Origin: Candidatus Melainabacteria bacterium MEL.A1 | Lineage (GTDB): Bacteria > Cyanobacteriota > Vampirovibrionia > Gastranaerophilales > Gastranaerophilaceae | Assembly (NCBI GenBank): GCA_001765415.1 | Contig: CP017245.1 | Span: 744,001-808,000, forward strand | Length of the DNA: 64,000 bases | Direction: 5' to 3' | Shown: positions 53,996-61,433 of the stretch, in pieces | Layout: each line of letters opens with the position of its first letter | Position numbering within the stretch: the first letter of the stretch is position 1 | The notes under the pieces: model-generated | Databases searched by the model: none | The model's input: the letters and a program-made list of their open reading frames with translations, nothing else | Told to the model about the DNA's origin: nothing | Made by a program: the position numbers and the translations under genes

Positions 53996-55222
53996 TTAAT
54001 CTGACATATAAGAACTGAACAATGGCAAGTACAACGCCAAAGCAAGTGTCAATACAATACTACCAATTACAATCAACATTATCGGCTCAATCATTTTTGT
54101 CATTGTGTCAATAATGCCATCTAATTTCTTATCAATAAAGTTTGTAGCTTGTAATAACATATCGCCCAAACGGCCTGATTGTTCACCTGTTGCAATCATA
54201 AACAAAATCATCTTAGGCATAACCCTTGTTGAACGCAAAGCAATTGACAAGTGTTGACCTTGCTGAACTTTTAATGTTGCAGTTTCAATTTTTGTTTTTA
54301 AAGTATAGTTTGTCAAAGTTACATTTGCCAAATACAAACATTCAATAATTGGAACACCGGCATCATACGCAACCTGCATTACAGCAACAAAGTTTGCAAA
54401 GTTTGAATATTGGATTAAATCACATAATAGAGGAACTTTCAAAACAAACTCGTCAATTTTTCTTTTACTAGGTTGCCATCTCATAATGAATGTAAAGAAA
54501 CCTGCGATTGAACCCAAGATAATCGGGACAAAGAACCAATATGTTTTCAAGAAAATACCTGCACTCATCAAAGTAGCTGTAATCCAAGGCAAGTCTTTTC
54601 CCATACCATCAAACATTTCTTTGAATACCGGAAATACGAACATCAACATAACAAGTACAATAATTACCGCCAAAACGATAACGAACATCGGATACATCAA
54701 TGTACCAATAACTTTACCTCTGATGGCAGCTTCTTTACCTAACAATTCTAATAAACGTTGCAATGTTTTTTCAAGTTCACCTGAATCTTCACCGGCTTTT
54801 ACAAGACCAATATAAATTTGTCCGAATTGATCAGGATATTTAGCAATTGTATCTGCAAAAGTTGCACCAGCCATAATCTGTCGTCTTAACTCTTTTGCAA
54901 CAAGTCTAACTTTCAACTTTGCGGCATCGTTTTCAATAAACATCAAGGATTCAATAATTGGAATACCTGATTGAGCCAAAATTTGTAGAGTTGAGGTAAA
55001 ATCCATTCTATCTTGCAAGCCAAGTTTTTTAATTTTACCACCTTTGACTTCGGTCTTTTTTTCATTATCCTCTTCGCCTTTAGTTTTTTCCTCATAAACT
55101 TTAGTTGGAATAAAACCTAAGCTGCGAATACTTTCACGAGCTTCACGCAAGTCTTCTGCGTTAACTTTACCTTTAACAATATCCTTATTATTTTTTAGTG
55201 CTATATAGTTATATATTGTCAT
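53996..55222 (-). CDS. pilC: Type IV pilus/type II secretion inner-membrane platform protein PilC
   Basis: A 408-residue polytopic protein with two GspF domains. The first (about 75-195) begins LQDRMDFTSTLQILAQSGIP with GEDSGELEKTLQRL. The second (about 270-395) has YSNFANFVAVMQVAYDAGVP and GEQSGRLGDMLLQ. Each is followed by a membrane segment (MYPMFVIVLAVIIVLVMLMF; PIMLIVIGSIVLTLALAL). PilC couples the PilB motor to pilin assembly. It is nine bases downstream of pilB, with an AGGAGA site. Confidence 0.93.
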   Translation of the reverse strand: MTIYNYIALKNNKDIVKGKVNAEDLREARESIRSLGFIPTKVYEEKTKGEEDNEKKTEVKGGKIKKLGLQDRMDFTSTLQILAQSGIPIIESLMFIENDAAKLKVRLVAKELRRQIMAGATFADTIAKYPDQFGQIYIGLVKAGEDSGELEKTLQRLLELLGKEAAIRGKVIGTLMYPMFVIVLAVIIVLVMLMFVFPVFKEMFDGMGKDLPWITATLMSAGIFLKTYWFFVPIILGSIAGFFTFIMRWQPSKRKIDEFVLKVPLLCDLIQYSNFANFVAVMQVAYDAGVPIIECLYLANVTLTNYTLKTKIETATLKVQQGQHLSIALRSTRVMPKMILFMIATGEQSGRLGDMLLQATNFIDKKLDGIIDTMTKMIEPIMLIVIGSIVLTLALALYLPLFSSYMSD

Positions 55223-55230
55223 TGTTTCTC

Positions 55231-57240
55231 CTATTCGTTAACCACACCAAGAACTCTGACAAATTCATCAATAGTGGTTTCGCCATTTAGTATGTGGGTT
55301 AAGCAAGATTGATTTAGGGTTTTCATACCATTTTTAACTGCTGCTTCTTCAATTTCCAAATCGTGTGCGCCTAAAGCAACAAGTTTTTTGATTTCTTTAT
55401 TAATTGCCATGATTTCGTAAACACCAAGTCTGCCTTTGTATCCTGAAAAATCACATTTGTTACAGCCTTTTGCTCTATATATAGGCTTTTTCATAAACTC
55501 TTGAATTTCTTTTTCATCTGCAATAATTTGCCTTGCCTCGTCATGATTTGCGAAATATTCTTCCTTACAATCATCACAAAGTCTTCTTACAAGACGTTGC
55601 GCAATTACGCCTGACAAAGTTGATGACACAAGATAGTCTTTCGCACCCATTTCAATCAAACGGGTAACAGTTGCAGCTGCAGAGTTTGTGTGAACCGTAC
55701 TTAATACAAGGTGACCTGTCAATGCGGCAGAAATCGCAATTTCCAAAGTTTCATAGTCACGAATTTCACCGACAAGAATAATATCAGGGTCCTGTCTTAA
55801 AATCGCTCTCATACAAGATGCAAATGTGATACCAGCCTTTGCGTTAATCTGTGACTGGTTAATCCCTTCCAACTTGATTTCTATCGGGTCTTCAATTGTC
55901 GTAATATTAACATCTTCATCATTCAAACTTTTCAATACTGAATACAATGTTGTTGTTTTACCTGAACCGGTAGGACCTGATGTTAAAATAATACCATTCG
56001 GACAACTTACCATATTCTTAATTTTCGCAATATCTTCTGCAGTACCGCCGATAAGACTAATATTTTTATCTGCAGCATTCAAACTTACCGCCGGCGCAAG
56101 TACACGGATACAAACCTTTTCTTTACCGGAAACAGGAAGTGTATTGATACGGAAGTCATAAGAACCGTTTTTATATTTAATTGAGAACGTACCATCCTGA
56201 GGACGTCTATGTTCTGCGATATTCATCCTTGACAAAACTTTGAAACGAGCAATAACAGAAGTTTCTACCTTTGGCGGAATGTCAAGGACTTTTTGCAACA
56301 TACCGTCTTTTCTGTATCTTACAATATAACCTGCCAAACGAGGTTCAATGTGAATATCGGAAACTTTATTATCAATAGCATTAGTAATAATTTGGTTTAC
56401 AAATTTTGCAACAGAACCGGTTGAATCCTTTAATTGCTTATCAACCATGTCGGCAAGAGATTCTTCAACCTCAAATTCTTCCGCTTCACTCTCGATTTCT
56501 TTAATTACCTTTTCAGTTTCTTTTTTTTGCTCACTGAAGAAAGTATTCAAACAGTTTTGAAACTCAAAATGGGTCATCAATAACTGTTTAGGATTTTGTC
56601 CTGTTAAATAAATAATATCTTTTAAAACATCAGGTTTTACCGGAGTTACAACCCCTAAGATAAGAGTTTTTCCATCAGAAGAAATCGGAATGATTTTATT
56701 TGTTTTAATAAAATCTTCCGGTAAAATCTTAATGAATTTATCCTGTGATGCAAGTTGTTCCGGAGTAACAAGGTCATATCCGGTTTGCAAGTGCAAAATT
56801 TCTTTTAATTGATCTAGTGTGATAAATCCCAACTTAAACAAAGTTGAGCCAATAGGTATCTTTTGACGCTTGCTCTCTGCTAAAGCCTGCAACAATTGAA
56901 CATCATTAATATAACCTTTTTGAATTAAAAGTTCACCGAGTTTTACCTGTTTTGAAGTGCCATCATCAATTGAATCTTTTTGCATTTCTTGCTTTAAGTT
57001 AGCAATCAAATCAAACAAATCTTGATCCGGCACTTGAATAAATTTTACCTGTTGCGGATAAAACTCTTTTAATTTGTGGTTTATTACGTCTTTATCAGAA
57101 GATGAATTTATTGCGACAAACAGAAAATTATCCTTAACACTAATTGGAACAAATTTATATTGTTCCAATAGTGCGCTATTTACTTTATTCAGTATCTGAA
57201 AATTGACACTGTTTTTTAGTCTGTTTAAAAGCTCATTCAT
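55231..57240 (-). CDS. pilB: Pilus assembly ATPase PilB/GspE with tandem MshEN repeats
   Basis: A 669-residue extension motor. The N-terminal part has MshEN-type repeats around residues 103-165 (VKLGELLIQKGYINDVQLLQ; PIGSTLFKLGFITLDQLKEI), which in MshE and related ATPases bind cyclic di-GMP. The C-terminal ATPase domain has the Walker A GPTGSGKTTTLYS, the Asp box TIEDPIEI, Walker B RQDPDIILVGEIRD, the His box GHLVLSTVHTNSAA, and the tetracysteine zinc motif CDDCKEEY ... CNKCDFSGY. It stands in the order pilP-like, secretin, pilB, pilC. Confidence 0.93.
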   Translation of the reverse strand: MNELLNRLKNSVNFQILNKVNSALLEQYKFVPISVKDNFLFVAINSSSDKDVINHKLKEFYPQQVKFIQVPDQDLFDLIANLKQEMQKDSIDDGTSKQVKLGELLIQKGYINDVQLLQALAESKRQKIPIGSTLFKLGFITLDQLKEILHLQTGYDLVTPEQLASQDKFIKILPEDFIKTNKIIPISSDGKTLILGVVTPVKPDVLKDIIYLTGQNPKQLLMTHFEFQNCLNTFFSEQKKETEKVIKEIESEAEEFEVEESLADMVDKQLKDSTGSVAKFVNQIITNAIDNKVSDIHIEPRLAGYIVRYRKDGMLQKVLDIPPKVETSVIARFKVLSRMNIAEHRRPQDGTFSIKYKNGSYDFRINTLPVSGKEKVCIRVLAPAVSLNAADKNISLIGGTAEDIAKIKNMVSCPNGIILTSGPTGSGKTTTLYSVLKSLNDEDVNITTIEDPIEIKLEGINQSQINAKAGITFASCMRAILRQDPDIILVGEIRDYETLEIAISAALTGHLVLSTVHTNSAAATVTRLIEMGAKDYLVSSTLSGVIAQRLVRRLCDDCKEEYFANHDEARQIIADEKEIQEFMKKPIYRAKGCNKCDFSGYKGRLGVYEIMAINKEIKKLVALGAHDLEIEEAAVKNGMKTLNQSCLTHILNGETTIDEFVRVLGVVNE

Positions 57241-57261
57241 CTTTATATTTATATATTAACT

Positions 57262-59256
57262 TTATAATGTATCTGTGTTTCCAACTGCATCTTCAGTATC
57301 TGTAATGATTTTTGGAGTAATCATAATTACCATTTCATTTTTCTTCTTTTCAGAAGTTGTTGATCTGAACATAGAACCAATTACAGGAATATCACCCAAT
57401 ACAGGAACTTTACCAATTGTCTTTTGTTCTTCTTCGTTAATCATACCTGCAATTACAAGAGTTTCACCATCTTTAATTCTAACATTTTTCAAATCAAGAT
57501 TTCTGTGAGAAAGCAATGTGGCTGCAGTATAAGGTCCAATACTATCAGTTGCTGACAATTGATTTAAAATTGTTGAATATTCAGGTTTGATATTCATTGT
57601 AACATAGCCGTCAGGACTGATGAACGGTGTGATAGAAACTTTGATACCTGCGTCACTACCAATATTATATGTTCTGGTAGCTAATGTACCACCTGTATAT
57701 GCGCTTTGTTCAGAATCTACAGATTCTACGTAATCTTGAGTAATATCAATTGTTGATTCTTCGCCGTTTGTAATCAAAATACGAGGATTAGCTACAACAC
57801 GACCTTTTGAGTTTTTAATCAAATAGTTAATTGCATAAGTAATAGTTAAAGGTCCATTATATTTACTAATTGTATATTTAACTTCAGGAGTATCACCTGT
57901 TGTATCTATGACATCATAAGTATTACCTTTAAAGAATACCGGATTTAATGGGTTTGATCTAGTATTTTCGCCATCAAATGTTGCTGAAAAAGCTTTACTC
58001 CACAAATTCCAATTGTTTGACAATGATTTGCTACCATCTTCATTCAATTCAACAACTGAAACTTCCAAATAAGCTTGAGGTTGTTTTTTATCAGTTTCTG
58101 CAATAAAGTCTTTAATCATATCTAATTGACTTTCTGAACCACCAATAATATTTACAGTACCTAATTGCGCATAATAAGCAACTGTCAAGTTTTGCAAACC
58201 TAATGATGTTACAGAACCTCCAACTTGTCCGTCAAGAGTACAAGCCACAGTACCTGCATTCAAAGTAAGTCCACTACTAGAACCACCTGAACTTCCACCT
58301 GAACTACTTCCGCCAGCAGATGAACCTCCAGAAGAAGAACCGCCGCCACCTGATGAATCAGCCGCAGCACCTGTCATTATTCCGGCAGCACCGCCTGTTG
58401 CAGCTCCCCCGGAACTTGAAGGAGATGAGCTATCAGAACTGCTTGAACTACCAGAAGAACTGCCGCCAGAAGAAGTAGAACTTCCACCTGATGAAGAACC
58501 ACCAGAAGAAGCACCTGATGCTGCAGGCAACAACATGCTACAAATCATATCAGCCATTTCAGCAGGAGTAGTATGGTTTACTTTAAATGTAGTTGTTTTA
58601 GGTCTTTTATCAAATTGTGCTACAACCTTTTTCGCAATTGCAACATCTGTTTTTGTACCAAAAACAATTAATTCGTTTGTCATTGGATTTGTAGTTACAA
58701 TATCTGTATCTGAAAGTCCAGGTTTGTGCATAGCAAAGATATTCTTATTCAAAAAATCTGCAAGAGCAGCAGCACTAATATATTTTACCGGAATTAAAGT
58801 CATATCCTGTTTTGCGAAATTAAATCCGCTTGTACCGGCTTTTGCAACAATAATAGTTCTATCATCAACAACATAATTCAAATCGTTGATTTCCATAACC
58901 ATTTCAAAAGCCTTATTCAAAGGAACATCTACGAGGTCTAATGTAACTTGTCCTGATACAGAATCGTGGAAAACAATATTCATGCCAGCTTTATCTGCAA
59001 ACATTCTCAAAACTTGCTTTACATCCGAATCTCTCAAGCTAATACTAATTGCCGGATTTTTTCTAACAAAACTAACATCACCTTTTAATTTTAAAGAATA
59101 ATCTCCGCTGTTATCTCTCAAAGCCGGTCTACCATCTCGACCATATTGAGTAACACCAACATTTTCCATTGCCGAAGCCATCATAGCACTATTTGTAAAA
59201 ACAAATGATGCTAACATCAAGCTTGCAATAATTTTGTTTGTAATTTTATCTCTCAT
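57262..59256 (-). CDS. Secretin (PilQ/GspD family) with Ser/Gly-rich insertion
   Basis: A 664-residue outer-membrane secretin subunit. A signal peptide (about 1-30) is followed by an STN/N0-like domain (VKQVLRMFADKAGMNIVFHD) and an N1-type domain (MTLIPVKYISAAALADFLNK; KTTTFKVNHTTPAEMADMIC). About 80 residues of nearly pure Ser and Gly (about 253-333) are inserted before the last N-domain. The C-terminal secretin domain has RVVANPRILITNGEES, VSITPFISPDGYVTMNIKPE and the VPVLGDIPVIGSMF signature. It is the gated exit for pili. The presence of a secretin supports an outer membrane. Confidence 0.92.
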   Translation of the reverse strand: MRDKITNKIIASLMLASFVFTNSAMMASAMENVGVTQYGRDGRPALRDNSGDYSLKLKGDVSFVRKNPAISISLRDSDVKQVLRMFADKAGMNIVFHDSVSGQVTLDLVDVPLNKAFEMVMEINDLNYVVDDRTIIVAKAGTSGFNFAKQDMTLIPVKYISAAALADFLNKNIFAMHKPGLSDTDIVTTNPMTNELIVFGTKTDVAIAKKVVAQFDKRPKTTTFKVNHTTPAEMADMICSMLLPAASGASSGGSSSGGSSTSSGGSSSGSSSSSDSSSPSSSGGAATGGAAGIMTGAAADSSGGGGSSSGGSSAGGSSSGGSSGGSSSGLTLNAGTVACTLDGQVGGSVTSLGLQNLTVAYYAQLGTVNIIGGSESQLDMIKDFIAETDKKQPQAYLEVSVVELNEDGSKSLSNNWNLWSKAFSATFDGENTRSNPLNPVFFKGNTYDVIDTTGDTPEVKYTISKYNGPLTITYAINYLIKNSKGRVVANPRILITNGEESTIDITQDYVESVDSEQSAYTGGTLATRTYNIGSDAGIKVSITPFISPDGYVTMNIKPEYSTILNQLSATDSIGPYTAATLLSHRNLDLKNVRIKDGETLVIAGMINEEEQKTIGKVPVLGDIPVIGSMFRSTTSEKKKNEMVIMITPKIITDTEDAVGNTDTL

Positions 59257-59276
59257 ATCTGCTCCTGCTTTTTATT

Positions 59277-59996
59277 TTAACGTTTATTCCTGTTACTTCC
59301 GAATTTGCTATTCAAATTTGATACTGTATTGAAGTTTATACCTTCACCTGTAAACAGTTCGCCAACACTTGCTTTATATACGTTTGAACCATATTGAACC
59401 GTAACAGTTTCTTTCCCGATTGACAATATTTTATATCCGTTAATAACATCACCAGTTCTAACCAAGTAATCAGAACCACTAATATTTAATATTGCAGACG
59501 GGTTAAATTTATCATACATAATACCTGAAACTTTTGTAGTCATTACTTCTGTTGCCGTAGAATCAACCGTAATAGTTTCCGGAGGAGGCATCAAATAATT
59601 TGCATATGCCGGTTTTTTAGGTTTTGGTTTTACAACAACTTTTTCTCCTTCAGGAAGAAACGGATCCGAACGCCCCATATCTTCAACCGACATTGCGACC
59701 ATTGCATTATTTTTAGTAGCTTGATCTGCAACAATAGAAACATCATCAGGAGCAATAGCTGCATTTACGCCATCATTCCCAACTTTAACCGTATCTTGTT
59801 GTTGCTCTTGATTTGCCTCAATTGCGGTAATATCATCACCGGAACTATCAGAATTTCCCTGAGTACAACCTGATGTGTTAATCATAATAACCGCAAGCAA
59901 TAGCACAACTAAACCTGCGCCTATTTTTTTATTCAAGCTCCAAAAGCGGTCTTTACTACCTTCTTCATTAAATCTATCAATAAAATCTTTGCTCAC
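59277..59996 (-). CDS. PilP/GspC-like pilus assembly protein
   Basis: A 239-residue protein with a short cytoplasmic start, one membrane helix (AGLVVLLLAVIMINTSGC, about residues 28-45), a polar linker, the motif GRSDPFLPEGE typical of PilP-like proteins, and a C-terminal beta domain (SGIMYDKFNPSAILNISGSD, VRTGDVINGYKILSIG) of the GspC homology-region/PilP type that contacts the secretin. The Cys after the helix is too far from the N-terminus for a standard lipoprotein. The start is GTG with AGGTGG upstream. It is the first gene of the pilus operon. Confidence 0.8.
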   Translation of the reverse strand: MSKDFIDRFNEEGSKDRFWSLNKKIGAGLVVLLLAVIMINTSGCTQGNSDSSGDDITAIEANQEQQQDTVKVGNDGVNAAIAPDDVSIVADQATKNNAMVAMSVEDMGRSDPFLPEGEKVVVKPKPKKPAYANYLMPPPETITVDSTATEVMTTKVSGIMYDKFNPSAILNISGSDYLVRTGDVINGYKILSIGKETVTVQYGSNVYKASVGELFTGEGINFNTVSNLNSKFGSNRNKR

Positions 59997-60169
59997 TTGC
60001 CACCTATTTCTACTTATTTCCTGTCTTATTATAATGAAATAATATAATTAGTATATCAACCATTAAGTGGATTTAATTAAAATTCACTACAACAGTTAAT
60101 AAATATTGTAACATATTTTTCAAAACTTGGCAAAACAAGTCAAAAATATTAAGACATCTCAACAAAAAT

Positions 60170-61039
60170 TTATTGAAAATTATTTGTAATCGCATGTATA
60201 TATTCTAAAATTTGATCAAAATATTTCAAATCAGAGTTTCCATCAAGAACAAAATCTGCAGAATTTCTGCAAGGGATAACGTATTTTTCGCCAACATTCA
60301 AAAGATATTCCCAGTGCTTCATTGCGTTTTCTCTATCTTGATTTCTTTCTTCTTGCGCACGTTTCAAAAATCTATTAAATCTGATTTCATTATCTGTTTC
60401 AATATATATTTTTACATCAAACACATCTTGAATATCTTCATAAAGCGCTGCAATACCTTCTACCACAATAATTTTATCAGAATCTATTTTGAGTGCATGC
60501 GGAATGGAAACTCCAGTTCCATTCGGAACATAACGAGGAGCATAAACCGTTTTCCCCTCCGCTAAATCTTGCAAATCACGTCTTAACAATTCAAGTTGAA
60601 AACTCTTTGGAGAATCAACATCATAACCATTATCACGTAAATTATCAAAACTACCATATTTTTTAATCAGTGCAGAAATGTCATTAAAATAATTATCAGT
60701 ACTTAAAACAGAAACCGGCATATCAAGTCGTTCAATAATATTTTTTACCTCTCGGCAAACAGTCGATTTACCCGATGCAGACTCACCCGCAATCCCAATT
60801 AACAAACGCTTGGCAGGTTTTGTAATCAGTCTTTTGGTAAATCTCGAAATGAAACTTGGATCAACTTCTTTAAATATCGGAGTTTCACATCGTTTATCGT
60901 AAGCTAAAATTTGCTTAAATTTTGTTTGGAGGTAAAAGGCGAGTAGCTCGCGACCGGTCTTAGAATTGAAGTCAGGCTTCAAAATCTTGTCATCGGAATT
61001 AAGTTCTTTGTCAATTAATAATTGCATTTCGTCATCCAT
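60170..61039 (-). CDS. Uridine kinase-like P-loop kinase
   Basis: A 289-residue kinase of the uridine kinase/phosphoribulokinase superfamily. Walker A is GIAGESASGKSTV (about residues 92-104), the STDNYFND segment holds the acceptor-site Asp, and VDSPKSFQLELLRRDL and IIVVEGIAAL (Walker B) follow, with RFLKRAQEERNQDRENAMKH as the lid. The N-terminal about 85 residues (MQLLIDKELNSDDKILKPDF) are an extension beyond the usual udk. Substrate probably uridine/cytidine, but a different hydroxyl acceptor cannot be excluded. No clear ribosome site precedes the ATG. Confidence 0.8.
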   Translation of the reverse strand: MDDEMQLLIDKELNSDDKILKPDFNSKTGRELLAFYLQTKFKQILAYDKRCETPIFKEVDPSFISRFTKRLITKPAKRLLIGIAGESASGKSTVCREVKNIIERLDMPVSVLSTDNYFNDISALIKKYGSFDNLRDNGYDVDSPKSFQLELLRRDLQDLAEGKTVYAPRYVPNGTGVSIPHALKIDSDKIIVVEGIAALYEDIQDVFDVKIYIETDNEIRFNRFLKRAQEERNQDRENAMKHWEYLLNVGEKYVIPCRNSADFVLDGNSDLKYFDQILEYIHAITNNFQ

Positions 61040-61131
61040 AATTAAATATTAAATTTATTATGAATGTAATAATACATGAGAAAAAAATTTTTTGCTAGTG
61101 TCATGTGAAAAAATATTACAATTAAATTCGC

Positions 61132-61252
61132 AAGGTAATAAGATAATAGGGCTATAGGACAATAGGGATTTTTGAAAAGATTGTAAAATATTAATTTATA
61201 TATATGTAACACCTTATCGCCTTATCGCCTTATAGTCATATATCCTTATCAC
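61132..61252. repeat. Inverted octamer arrays upstream of adhE
   Basis: The left side has units AAGGTAAT, AAGATAAT, AGGGCTAT, AGGACAAT. The right side, reverse-complemented, gives AAGGATAT, ATGACTAT, AAGGCGAT, AAGGCGAT. Together they form inverted arrays with an eight-base period in the 394-base spacer. No gene is supported there apart from the adhE control region. Confidence 0.6.
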
Positions 61253-61304
61253 CCAATTATCTCACCTAAATATTAAATTCATATAAAGATTGTAAATATC
61301 ACAC

Positions 61305-61333
61305 TTGCTTTTAAAATTTCTTTATTTTATAAT
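61305..61333 (+). promoter_or_regulatory. Sigma-70-type promoter of adhE
   Basis: TTGCTT and a perfect TATAAT box are 17 bases apart. The expected start point falls inside the Rex-like palindrome. Confidence 0.75.
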
Positions 61334-61337
61334 GTAA

Positions 61338-61355
61338 TTGTGAAATAATTCACGA
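61338..61355 (+). promoter_or_regulatory. Rex-like operator of adhE
   Basis: TTGTGAAATAATTCACGA is an 18-base palindrome with one mismatch to the Rex consensus TTGTGA-N6-TCACAA. It begins five bases after the -10 box, so a bound repressor would block the start point. Rex senses NADH/NAD+ and represses fermentative alcohol dehydrogenases in many bacteria. No rex gene is in the window. Confidence 0.7.
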
Positions 61356-61433
61356 ATGAAATTCAAACAAATATTTTATTGTAACACATTTACTAAACGT
61401 GCATATTGCACAATATACAAGGAGAAAATATAT

